15,230 nt of DNA from Pseudomonadales bacterium (GTDB taxonomy: Bacteria > Pseudomonadota > Gammaproteobacteria > Pseudomonadales > Pseudohongiellaceae): positions 1-15,230 of the forward strand of contig JAITMI010000192.1 in NCBI GenBank assembly GCA_031277435.1, in the 5' to 3' direction. The position numbers were made by a program, and so were the translations under genes. Shown in pieces: positions 1 through 6,951 of this stretch (position 1 is the stretch's first letter; every line of letters starts with the position of its first letter). Below the pieces are notes generated by a model. It was not told the origin of the DNA. It searched no databases and worked only from the letters and a program-made list of their open reading frames with translations.

Positions 1-2262
1 GGCGTTGCCGATCGTCAGATCGCCGGTCGAGCCGCCGCCCGCCAATGTGCCGCCGTTGATCGTGACCGCGCCCGAAATCGCGCCGTTGTTGGTGGCCGTG
101 CCGGCCAGTTGCATCAGCGCGCCATTGATCGCGCCTTCATTGATGAAGGCCGCATGGTTGGTGACATCGGAGGTGATCCCGCCCGTCGCGGTGATCGCCA
201 GCGTACCGGCATTGATCGTGGTCGGACCGCTATAGCTGTTCATCGCTGCAAGCGTCAGCGTGCCCGCGTCGGTCTTGGTGAGGCTGTTGTTGCCGGCGAC
301 GGAACTGATGCCGGTGATTGCCCCGATCAGCCTCAACTCGGTGCCGGCCGCAGCCTCGAACGTGCCGCCGTTCGCATTCAGGATGATGAACCAGTCCGCC
401 GTGAAGCTGGCCGTGCTTTGCAGTGTGCCGCCATTGAAGGAGAGGAGGCGTCCCGCCGTGTCGCCGAGGTTGTTGGCGGCGGACACCGACAGCGTGCCGG
501 CGTTGATCGCCGTGCCTCCCCGGTAGGTATTGTTCCCGGAGAGCGTCAGCCTGCCCGCGCCCAATTTGGTCAGGCCAGTGTTCACGCCATCCGCGCCGCC
601 AATCACGGCGGAGGCGCCGATATCGAAGCCATTGCTGTCGATGGTGGCGCCGCCCGCGCCCAACGTCACATCGCCCGCGGCGAAACCGGAGATGAAACCG
701 GCGTTGTCCTCCGTAGCGCGCAGAATGCCGCCGTTGAAGTTCAGGCTCGCCTGACCGCTGCCCTTGGCGATGCCGCTTGTTTCCAGCACGCCTGAGCTGT
801 TCAGCGCGCCTGATCTGTTCAGGTTCAGCGTGCCCTCGCCGCCGCCCTGTATGCCGATCTCCACGGCGCCGGTGCGGACCAGACCGTTATTCGTGATGTC
901 CAGCCTGCCGCTTCCGTTCGCGCCGATCTCAAGCCGGTCGCCCGCCATCCAGGTCGCGCCCAAACCATCGACCCCGGCCACGCCAACGGAACCGGCGTTA
1001 CGGCCGATAGTGGCCGTGCCGGTATTGGAAACCGCGCCGCCATTCTGGATGAGCAAGGCACCGTCGCCGTCATTGGCGACCGTGAGGTTGTCACCCATCG
1101 TCCAGGCCGAATTTGCGCCGGCGACTCCGGCTATGCCTTGCGAATCCGCGCCGATGCCGATTTGAGTTCCGTCGCCACTTTCAACCCTGCCGCCATTCGT
1201 GATGAACAGGGAGCCGCTGCCGCCACCAGCGACGACAAGTTGACCGCCCGCCGTCCAGGCCGAATTTTCGCCATCGACCGTGACTGTGCCATCGGAATCG
1301 GCATCGTATCCGATGTAGCTCCAATCACTGGACACGCTGCCGCCAGCGGAGATGTTCAGCGTGCCCGTGCCGGAGGCGCCGACATAGAGGCCGCCTACGA
1401 TCGTCCATGTCGAGTTTTCTCCGTCGACCGTCGCCGTGCCATCGGAATTTTTGGCGTCGCCGATAACGGTGTTGAGATTGGAAACAGTGCCGCCAGCGGA
1501 GATGTTCAGCGTGCCCGTGCCGGAGGCGCCGACATAGAGGTAGCCTCCGTTCGTCCATGTCGAGTTTTCTCCGTCGACCGTCACCGTGCCATCGGAATTT
1601 TGGACGTCGCCGATAACGGCGGTGATATTGGAAACATTGCCGCCGTCGGTGATCGTCAGTGTGCCGGTACCGAACCTGCCGACGGTAACAAGACCATCAA
1701 GGGTCAGTGTCGAGCCTGCTCCATCGACCAGGACAAAGCCATTGGAATCGGTGCTATCACCCAATACGCTTTGATTGCCGTGGTCCTGAACACTACCGCC
1801 GCCGGTGATCACCAATTTGCCAGAGCCCTGATCGCCGACAGTCAGGCCACCGTTGCCAATAACCCAGGCCGAATTATTGCCATCGACAATGACCGAACCG
1901 TTGCCGGTGCTGTTCACGCCAATGGCGGAGGCCACGCTGCTTTCCACCCTGCCGCCATTTTGAATATCCAGCGTGCCGTCGGCGTCCCGGCCGATGAGCA
2001 GCGACCCCGTGATCCACGGATGAGGCTGATTGACCTCCCCCCCGACCGGATTGCCGTTATCGATCACCTGGCCGCCGGTGGTGACCGACTGCGCCCAGGC
2101 GGGCGTTGCCAGCGTCAACGCGGTCACCAAAGTGGCCAGCGCCGCCTTGCGCGGCAAGACTCGGCTGCCGCCGCCGGATTTGCCACGCGATTTCGCCAAT
2201 TCCGAGACGCTTTGCCAAACTCCCAAGGCGCGATTAAAGAGAGTTTTGTAGACGTGATTCAT
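1..2262 (-). CDS. Autotransporter adhesin (type V secretion), N-terminal part, cut by window edge
   Basis: The minus frame is open from an ATG at 2262 to base 1 (754 codons) without a stop, so the C-terminal part, where a beta-barrel translocator is expected, lies outside. An AAGGAG ribosome site sits 8 nt upstream of the ATG. Residues 1-30 match the extended signal peptide region (MNHVYKTLFNRALGVW, then SELAKSRGK); a hydrophobic core and AWA|Q give cleavage near residue 57. From about residue 85 to 460 there are roughly seven ~50-residue strand-loop-strand repeats with the core DG-x3-VDG-x2-S-x-W, typical of T5SS/PEP-CTERM-associated repeats. Two passenger-associated transport repeats follow, at about 560-593 (TKLGAGRLTLSGNNTY) and 656-691. 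By family knowledge it forms a beta-helical passenger displayed on or released from the outer membrane, usually for adhesion or aggregation; the ligand is unknown. It is divergent from a two-component system. Confidence 0.9.
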   Translation of the reverse strand, partial: MNHVYKTLFNRALGVWQSVSELAKSRGKSGGGSRVLPRKAALATLVTALTLATPAWAQSVTTGGQVIDNGNPVGGEVNQPHPWITGSLLIGRDADGTLDIQNGGRVESSVASAIGVNSTGNGSVIVDGNNSAWVIGNGGLTVGDQGSGKLVITGGGSVQDHGNQSVLGDSTDSNGFVLVDGAGSTLTLDGLVTVGRFGTGTLTITDGGNVSNITAVIGDVQNSDGTVTVDGENSTWTNGGYLYVGASGTGTLNISAGGTVSNLNTVIGDAKNSDGTATVDGENSTWTIVGGLYVGASGTGTLNISAGGSVSSDWSYIGYDADSDGTVTVDGENSAWTAGGQLVVAGGGSGSLFITNGGRVESGDGTQIGIGADSQGIAGVAGANSAWTMGDNLTVANDGDGALLIQNGGAVSNTGTATIGRNAGSVGVAGVDGLGATWMAGDRLEIGANGSGRLDITNNGLVRTGAVEIGIQGGGEGTLNLNRSGALNSSGVLETSGIAKGSGQASLNFNGGILRATEDNAGFISGFAAGDVTLGAGGATIDSNGFDIGASAVIGGADGVNTGLTKLGAGRLTLSGNNTYRGGTAINAGTLSVSAANNLGDTAGRLLSFNGGTLQSTASFTADWFIILNANGGTFEAAAGTELRLIGAITGISSVAGNNSLTKTDAGTLTLAAMNSYSGPTTINAGTLAITATGGITSDVTNHAAFINEGAINGALMQLAGTATNNGAISGAVTINGGTLAGGGSTGDLTIGNA
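1338..1637 (-). repeat. Two tandem 150-bp near-identical units inside the adhesin gene
   Basis: Bases 1338-1487 and 1488-1637 align without gaps and agree at about 139 of 150 positions by eye; the first 53 bases are identical. Each unit encodes one 50-residue strand-loop-strand repeat (residues ~209-308). Neighbouring repeats share the amino-acid pattern but much less DNA identity, so this pair looks like a recent duplication or gene conversion. Confidence 0.85.
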
Positions 2263-2396
2263 GGTTACAGCTCCTTTGCCACATTGCGGCATGATTGCGT
2301 AATGGCAAGGCCGCCGCGACCTACCAATTCCAATCAATTCTGACCAATTCTTACCAGCGCACGCCTTTGCTTGCGTGTCCTCGAAATACTTGATAA
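2263..2396. promoter_or_regulatory. Divergent intergenic region with three 10-bp-phased direct repeats
   Basis: This region separates the adhesin (minus) from the histidine kinase gene (plus). At 2321-2350 three decamers follow one another, each ending in CAATTC (2325-2330, 2335-2340, 2345-2350); the first and third also share the preceding C (CCAATTC). Direct repeats at one helical turn are the usual binding layout of OmpR/PhoB-type regulators, and such a regulator is encoded two genes away. I infer an operator controlling one or both divergent genes. No convincing -35/-10 pair could be assigned in either direction. The adhesin ribosome site lies at the left end (2269-2276 on the complement). 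Confidence 0.45.
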
Positions 2397-2450
2397 ATGA
2401 GTACAAAAACCGGATGCGTTGCAGGAATCACGCAAAGCGAGCGTTGCAAA

Positions 2451-3908
2451 ATGTTAGAGCTTGATCTTAAAACGGTACTGGTCGTGACCGTCTCGACGGC
2501 GGCGTTTCAGGCGGTGTTGTGGCTGTGCGTGTGGCGCGCATGGCGGCATCTTTATGAGTTGAAATTTATTTGCGCCGGGGTTGCGTCCGTCGCGCTGGGC
2601 GTGCTGGCGTTTTTGATTCGCACCGAGCAACCGGCGATGTGGTCAATCGTGGCCAACAACGTGCTGATCAAACTTGGCCTGGTGCTACTCGCCGAAGGGA
2701 TGGCGCGTTTTTTGGGGCAGCCGCGCTACAGTTGGATTGGCGGGTCGATGGTGGCTTTCGTGGCGGTGGCGTTTTGCGCCGTGCTTATTTATTACCCGGA
2801 TAACGTCGCGATTCGTATTCATATTTCAACGATTTTTACGCTGGTCATGATGTCGGTGATGAGCCTGGCCCTGTTACGCGACCGCACGCAGCCGCCGCTA
2901 TTGCGCTGGATCACCATTGGCTTATTGTTCGAATACATGGTGGCCAGCATCGTGCAGAGCCTCATTGAATTCCGCTTGCCGCCCGAGCTTCAGGGCGCCA
3001 CGCTGCTGTCCAATCGCAATGCCTGGTATTTGATGCAGGCCACTTTATTTTTGATCGCGTTTCTTGCTTGCCTGCTGTTCATGGTGAGCTGGCGGCTTTC
3101 CGCCGATTTGCGCGGCAAGAATGAATCATTGTTACAAGAAATAGACACCAGGCGAAAACTGGAAGAAAAGCTCAGCGCCAGCCTTACCACCGAACGCGCC
3201 TTGCGTGAGGAGCAGGTGGATTTCATGCGCGTGGTCAGCCACGAATTCCGCACCCCGCTGGCGGTGATCCGCAACGCGGCGGACATGATAGCCCTGGCCG
3301 ACGGCAAAGCGCCCGAAGCCACGCGCGAACGGCTCACCGGCATCGGCGAGGCGCTCAATCGGATGTTTTCGCTTATCGACCGCTTTATGACCGATGACCA
3401 AGGGCAGGCTTATCACCCCGAACGCCTGCGCTTAAGCGACTTGCTGACCGACGTGCGGCTGCATTTCGAAATGACCGGGCGCGGCGAACGCCTGCATTTC
3501 ACCCTGGATGGCCAGGACGCCGCCTTTGACGGCGACCCGGATATGTTGGAGACGGTGCTTATCAACCTGATCGATAACGCGCTCAAATATTCGCTGAATG
3601 ACCAAATGGTCCATATCGTAGCGCGGCGCGAACAGGCGGCAGCCGTGCTCGAAGTGCGCGACCGTGGCCGGGGAATTCCAGAACAGGAACGCGACAAAAT
3701 TGGCCGGCGTTTTTTTCGCGCGTCCAATGCCAAGGAAACCCTTGGCACGGGGCTCGGGCTTTATTCAGCGCGCCGGCTGTTGGCCTATCACGACGGCACG
3801 CTGCAACTCAAACCCAACGGGCAGCAAGGTACGCTCGCCCTGATGCGCCTGCCCTTGCCAAATCAGGCAGCGACCACTAACCCACCCACGGAAGAGATGA
3901 TGGCATGA
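2451..3908 (+). CDS. Membrane sensor histidine kinase with seven-helix N-terminal sensor
   Basis: This is a two-component sensor kinase. With the start at 2451 it has 485 aa. About seven hydrophobic helices occupy residues 5-215, with short loops and no large periplasmic domain, so the signal is probably sensed in or at the membrane. A coiled-coil linker (about 220-250) leads into HisKA with phospho-acceptor His264 in SHEFRTP. The ATPase domain shows the N box (LINLIDNALKYS, Asn376), G1 (DRGRGIP from 404) and G2 (GTGLGL, 432-437). An in-frame ATG at 2397 would add 18 residues; neither start has a good Shine-Dalgarno site. I chose 2451 because the first membrane helix begins a few residues later. 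The 3' end overlaps the response regulator gene by ATGA, so the two are a cotranscribed, translationally coupled pair. The adhesin gene is transcribed away from it. The stimulus is unknown. Confidence 0.9.
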   Translation: MLELDLKTVLVVTVSTAAFQAVLWLCVWRAWRHLYELKFICAGVASVALGVLAFLIRTEQPAMWSIVANNVLIKLGLVLLAEGMARFLGQPRYSWIGGSMVAFVAVAFCAVLIYYPDNVAIRIHISTIFTLVMMSVMSLALLRDRTQPPLLRWITIGLLFEYMVASIVQSLIEFRLPPELQGATLLSNRNAWYLMQATLFLIAFLACLLFMVSWRLSADLRGKNESLLQEIDTRRKLEEKLSASLTTERALREEQVDFMRVVSHEFRTPLAVIRNAADMIALADGKAPEATRERLTGIGEALNRMFSLIDRFMTDDQGQAYHPERLRLSDLLTDVRLHFEMTGRGERLHFTLDGQDAAFDGDPDMLETVLINLIDNALKYSLNDQMVHIVARREQAAAVLEVRDRGRGIPEQERDKIGRRFFRASNAKETLGTGLGLYSARRLLAYHDGTLQLKPNGQQGTLALMRLPLPNQAATTNPPTEEMMA

Positions 3909-4603
3909 CGACGCCGATTCTGATCGTTGAAGACGAACCGCGTTTACGCAAGGACTTGATCGACTTTCTCAACCTGAGCGGTTTTAACGCCAGCGGCGCG
4001 GCCACCGCGCGGGAAATGCGCGACGCCTTCGCCAGCGGCGCGGAACCCGCGCTGGTGGTGCTTGATGTTGGATTGCCGGACGGCAACGGCTTCGAGCTGG
4101 CCACTGAACTGCGGCGCGCGCATTCCTGCGGCATCATCATGCTGACCGCGCTCGGCGACAGCGATGACCGCGTCCGCGGCTTCAATAGCGGCGCCGATAT
4201 TTATCTGGTCAAACACAGCACTTTGCGCGAAATCGAAGCCGCGATCCGCAGCCTCTTGCGCCGCGCCAACCGCCTGCCGGACGCCGCGCACGACATCGCC
4301 GAACAATGGCTGCTCAACAGCGCAAGCTGGGTGCTGACGGCGCCGAATCAGCAAACAATCAAACTGACCGCGACGGAGTTCGCCTTCATGCACGCGCTGT
4401 GCAAGCGCGGCGGCGAAGTGCGTGAACGTAATGAACTGGTCGCCACAATGGCGCGGCCCAAGACTTATTTCGATGACCGGCACCTGGACGCCATCGTCAG
4501 CCGGCTGCGCCGCAAGATCGAGCGGCACGCGAATTTGCCCGCGCCGATCAAGGTGGTTTATGGCGTCGGTTACACCTTTACGGCAACTGCCACCGTGCAA
4601 TGA
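3905..4603 (+). CDS. OmpR-family response regulator (receiver + winged-helix DNA-binding domain)
   Basis: This 232-aa DNA-binding regulator is the partner of the kinase, whose stop codon it overlaps (ATGA at 3905-3908). The receiver domain (about 4-118) has the acidic pair Asp10/Glu11, phospho-acceptor Asp54 (VVLDVGLPDG), Thr81 and Lys103. The residue after Lys103 is His where most receivers have Pro (K-H instead of K-P), a small oddity. The C-terminal half (about 135-228) is an OmpR-type winged helix: LTATEFAFMHAL, then DAIVSRLRRKIE (recognition-helix region) and the terminal hairpin VVYGVGYTF. It probably binds the phased repeats at 2321-2350 and controls the adhesin and/or its own operon; that is inferred from position and family. 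No terminator is seen directly after it. Confidence 0.92.
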   Translation: MTTPILIVEDEPRLRKDLIDFLNLSGFNASGAATAREMRDAFASGAEPALVVLDVGLPDGNGFELATELRRAHSCGIIMLTALGDSDDRVRGFNSGADIYLVKHSTLREIEAAIRSLLRRANRLPDAAHDIAEQWLLNSASWVLTAPNQQTIKLTATEFAFMHALCKRGGEVRERNELVATMARPKTYFDDRHLDAIVSRLRRKIERHANLPAPIKVVYGVGYTFTATATVQ

Positions 4604-4666
4604 CGTATTGCCATTGCCGTGTCTCGCCGCGCACAATGCACCAACATCGCCAATCTGGTACACATC

Positions 4667-4888
4667 ATGCGCACCAATATCGACATCGACGACAAGCTGC
4701 TGGCCGACGCCATGCAGACCGGGCCGTATGCCACCAAAAAGGCAGCCGTGGAAGCCGGCTTGCGCTTGCTGGCGCGGCAGGCGGCGTACCGCGAAATCCT
4801 CAAGTGGAAAGGCCGCCTCAAGTGGGAGGGCGACGAATCCATCGACTGGACGCAGCCCGCTCAGGATGAACCCACGACGACTTGCTGA
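4667..4888 (+). CDS. vapB: VapB-type antitoxin of a type II toxin-antitoxin module
   Basis: The 73-aa product resembles the short VapB antitoxins (PF09957-like). It starts MRTNIDIDDKLLADAM, continues with a ribbon-helix-helix-like segment with the KKAAVEAGLRLL pattern, and has a W-x-G-D-E toxin-binding stretch near residue 50. The ATG at 4667 is chosen because family members begin at this MRTN motif; an in-frame GTG at 4619 would add 16 residues that look unlike the family. No strong ribosome site is visible. The last ~5 residues run out of frame over the remains of the toxin gene, so this C-terminus is probably not the ancestral one. By family knowledge it would neutralise VapC and repress its own promoter; here the toxin is gone, so it is an orphan. 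Confidence 0.8.
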   Translation: MRTNIDIDDKLLADAMQTGPYATKKAAVEAGLRLLARQAAYREILKWKGRLKWEGDESIDWTQPAQDEPTTTC

Positions 4889-4980
4889 TCGCCGCTTTCT
4901 GCATCGAGCATGACTACCTGCTCTTACACAACGATAGAGACTACGACGCCTTCGCCGCAGAGCGCGGCTTGCGGCTGTAG
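4876..4980 (+). pseudogene. vapC: 3' remnant of a VapC PIN-domain toxin
   Basis: In the frame of 4876 the sequence reads DDLLIAAFCIEHD, then LLLHNDRDYDAF and ends RGLRL-stop at 4978-4980. This is the typical end of a VapC ribonuclease: the D-x-LIAA helix carrying the third acidic residue and the DRDYDAFA segment carrying the last one. An in-frame TGA at 4867-4869 closes the frame upstream, and the ~95 N-terminal residues with the first catalytic acids are missing. It overlaps the end of vapB in another frame. A deletion that joined the vapB 3' end to the vapC 3' end explains this best. The remnant cannot encode an active toxin. Confidence 0.75.
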
Positions 4981-5012
4981 ACTGGTAAGTAAATAACCCT
5001 CAAGGAATTCGC

Positions 5013-6464
5013 ATGAATACCCCGCAATACCGCGCTGAACACGATTTATTGGGCGAGGAACAAGTTCCCGCCGACGCTTATTACGGCATCCAGACCTTGC
5101 GCGCGCTGCGCAATTTCCGCATTACCGGCGTGCCCATCAGCCATCATCCGCAACTGGTGATCGCGCTCGCTTACGTCAAGCAGGCTTGCGCCAAAGCCAA
5201 CGCCGAAATTGGACTTTTGGAACAACATAAAATGCAGGCAATTTGCGCGGCTTGCCAGGAAATTATCGCTGGCAAATTGCACGATCAATTTCCCGTGGAT
5301 CTGATCCAGGGCGGCGCCGGCACCTCCACCAACATGAACGCCAACGAAGTCATCGCCAACCGCGCGCTCGAACTGCTCGGCCACGCCAAGGGCGATTACC
5401 AGCACCTGCACCCCAACAACGACGTCAACATGTCGCAGTCCACCAACGACGTCTACCCCACCGCGGCGCGGCTGGCGCTCTTGCTTGGCGACGATCCGCT
5501 GGTGCTCGCCATCACCCATTTGCGGCAGGCATTGGAAGATAAAGCGCTCGAATTCAAGGATATTCTCAAAATGGGGCGCACCGAAATGCAGGACGCGGTT
5601 CCGATGACGCTCGGTCAAGAATTCGGCGGCTGGGCCATCACGCTGGATGAAGATCTCACGCGCTTGATGGAACTGGCGGCGCATTTCACCGAAGTGAACC
5701 TGGGCGGCACCGCGATCGGCACCGGCATCAACACGCATCCCGACTACGCGCGGCGCGCGGTGACACATCTGGCGCGCGACAGCGGCTTTGATTTCAAACT
5801 GGCGCTGAACCTGGTGGAAGCTACGCCCGACACCGGCGATTTCGTGCTGTTTTCCAGTATGCTCAAGCGATTCGCTACCAAACTGTCCAAAATCGCCAAC
5901 GACCTGCGTCTGCTCTCCAGCGGCCCGCGCGCCGGCTTCAACGAAATCAACCTGCCGCCAGTGCAGCCTGGCTCCTCCATCATGCCGGGCAAGGTGAACC
6001 CGGTGATTCCCGAGGCGGTGAATCAGGTGGCCTTTCAAGTGATCGGCAACGACCTGGCGCTGACGCTTGCCGCCGAAGGCGGGCAATTACAGCTCAATCC
6101 TTTTGAACCAGTGATTCTTTACAACCTGCTCGGCTCGCTGAACATGCTCACCGCCGCCACCGACATGCTGCGCGAACGCTGTATCGAAGGCATCAGCGCC
6201 AACCGCGCCGTTTGCGAAGCCTACGTACAAAACAGCATCGGCGTGATTACCGTGTTCAGCCCCTACACCGGCTACGAAAACGCCACCCGCATCGCGCGCG
6301 AGGCGCTGCATAGCGGCAAAGGCGTGGTGGAATTGATTCAGCGGGAAGGACTATTGGACGAAGCGCTCATCGCCAAACTGATGACGCGCGAAAACCTAAC
6401 CGGCCCCAGCGCGATGCTGCCGGCCAACGAGTATGAACAGGGGCAGACGCATTTGCTGCAATGA
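5013..6464 (+). CDS. aspA: Aspartate ammonia-lyase (aspartase)
   Basis: The 483-aa enzyme deaminates L-aspartate to fumarate and ammonia in the cytoplasm, linking amino-acid breakdown to the TCA cycle. It belongs to the fumarase/aspartase superfamily: signature GSSIMPGKVNP at residues 320-330 (the catalytic SS loop), QGGAGTSTNMNANEV, and KMGRTEMQDAVPMTLGQEF. The motifs and N-terminus (EHDLLGEEQVPADAYYGIQT) fit aspartase better than class II fumarase, which reads closer to KIGRT-LQDATPLTLGQE in the second region. Length is normal. The start is supported by AAGGA 8 nt upstream. It ends 10 nt before a bidirectional terminator and is convergent with the tRNA operon. It may have its own promoter or depend on readthrough from the vapB side; none was identified with confidence. 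Confidence 0.93.
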   Translation: MNTPQYRAEHDLLGEEQVPADAYYGIQTLRALRNFRITGVPISHHPQLVIALAYVKQACAKANAEIGLLEQHKMQAICAACQEIIAGKLHDQFPVDLIQGGAGTSTNMNANEVIANRALELLGHAKGDYQHLHPNNDVNMSQSTNDVYPTAARLALLLGDDPLVLAITHLRQALEDKALEFKDILKMGRTEMQDAVPMTLGQEFGGWAITLDEDLTRLMELAAHFTEVNLGGTAIGTGINTHPDYARRAVTHLARDSGFDFKLALNLVEATPDTGDFVLFSSMLKRFATKLSKIANDLRLLSSGPRAGFNEINLPPVQPGSSIMPGKVNPVIPEAVNQVAFQVIGNDLALTLAAEGGQLQLNPFEPVILYNLLGSLNMLTAATDMLRERCIEGISANRAVCEAYVQNSIGVITVFSPYTGYENATRIAREALHSGKGVVELIQREGLLDEALIAKLMTRENLTGPSAMLPANEYEQGQTHLLQ

Positions 6465-6473
6465 TACGGCCCA

Positions 6474-6518
6474 AAATAAAAAACCCCCGCGCAGTCCGTG
6501 CGCGAGGGCTTTTGTTTT
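6474..6518. terminator. Bidirectional intrinsic terminator between aspA and the tRNA operon
   Basis: A 10-bp stem with one mismatch (6484-6493 with 6499-6508, loop of 5) is flanked by an A-rich run on the left (6474-6483) and a T-rich run on the right (6510-6518). The T run serves aspA on plus; the complement of the A run serves the tRNA transcript on minus. It starts just beyond the CCA end of tRNA-Glu. Confidence 0.85.
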
Positions 6519-6593
6519 GGCGTCCCCTAGGGGTTTCGAACCCCTGTTGCCTGGATGAAAACCAGGTGTCCTAGGCCTCTAGACGAAGGGGAC
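6518..6593 (-). tRNA. tRNA-Glu (UUC anticodon)
   Basis: A 76-nt cloverleaf on the minus strand begins GTCCCCTTCGTCTAGAGGCC, the standard bacterial tRNA-Glu 5' half. The anticodon loop TTTTCAT (anticodon TTC) lies between the arms CCTGG and CCAGG, the T arm is AGGGG-TTCGAAA-CCCCT, and the acceptor GGGGAC pairs with the 5' end. The 3' CCA is encoded (complement of 6518-6520). It lies 17 nt downstream of tRNA-Ala in the same transcript. Confidence 0.97.
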
Positions 6594-6610
6594 TTGAACC
6601 GTGTTACAGG

Positions 6611-6686
6611 TGGTGGAGGCAAGGAGGATCGAACTCCTGACCTCAACGCTGCCAGCGTTGCGCTCTCCCAGCTGAGCTATGCCCCC
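6611..6686 (-). tRNA. tRNA-Ala (GGC anticodon)
   Basis: A 76-nt cloverleaf on the minus strand begins GGGGGCATAGCTCAGCTGGG. The anticodon loop CTGGCAG (anticodon GGC) lies in the stem CAACG/CGTTG, the T arm is AGGAG-TTCGATC-CTCCT, and the 3' CCA is encoded (complement of 6611-6613). It is the first tRNA of the two-gene operon. Confidence 0.97.
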
Positions 6687-6795
6687 GCTTAACCTGCAAG
6701 CAACTTTCAACCTTCTTTGCAAACCGTGCAAGCAACCTTGCGTGATTTGCTTGGTTTGTTGCTTCCTTTCCCCGGCCTCAGCCGGAAAGGTGCGC

Positions 6796-6824
6796 ATTCT
6801 ATGTATGGCCCAAAGCAGTGTCAA
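6796..6824 (-). promoter_or_regulatory. Sigma-70 promoter of the tRNA-Ala/tRNA-Glu operon
   Basis: On the minus strand a consensus -35 TTGACA (6824-6819) is followed by a 17-bp spacer and -10 TAGAAT (6801-6796). The bases after the -10 are GCGCACC, a GC-rich discriminator of the type found at stringently controlled stable-RNA promoters. Transcription would start near 6788, about 100 nt before tRNA-Ala. The leader contains a repeated GTTGCTTGCA (complement of 6695-6704 and 6728-6737) of unknown role. Confidence 0.85.
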
Positions 6825-6866
6825 CCGCCAGTTCTCAGTATCAGGGCAATAATCCATTTCTTCAGG

Positions 6867-6897
6867 CAAAAAAAAAGAGGGCGGCAAAGCCGCCCCC
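6867..6897 (-). terminator. Intrinsic terminator of the TonB-dependent receptor gene
   Basis: On the minus strand GGGCGGC-TTT-GCCGCCC (stem 6895-6889 / 6885-6879) is followed two bases later by a run of nine T (6876-6868). It lies 57 nt past the receptor stop codon and stops transcription before the tRNA promoter. Confidence 0.93.
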
Positions 6898-6951
6898 GAG
6901 TATTTATGTCAGCGGCCTGTTCGCACAAGCCGGTGACATCCCCCTCTAAAC

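Noticed and set aside
1138..2343. Long plus-strand open frame (401 codons) and smaller plus frames in 1-2343
   Set aside because: They are shadows of the adhesin gene on minus, which has an ESPR signal peptide, a ribosome site and recognisable repeats; the plus products resemble nothing.
2397..2450. Upstream in-frame ATG for the histidine kinase
   Set aside because: Possible but less likely: it adds 18 polar residues before the first membrane helix, without a ribosome site.
5046..6086. 346-codon open frame on minus
   Set aside because: Antisense shadow of aspA, whose protein matches aspartase throughout.
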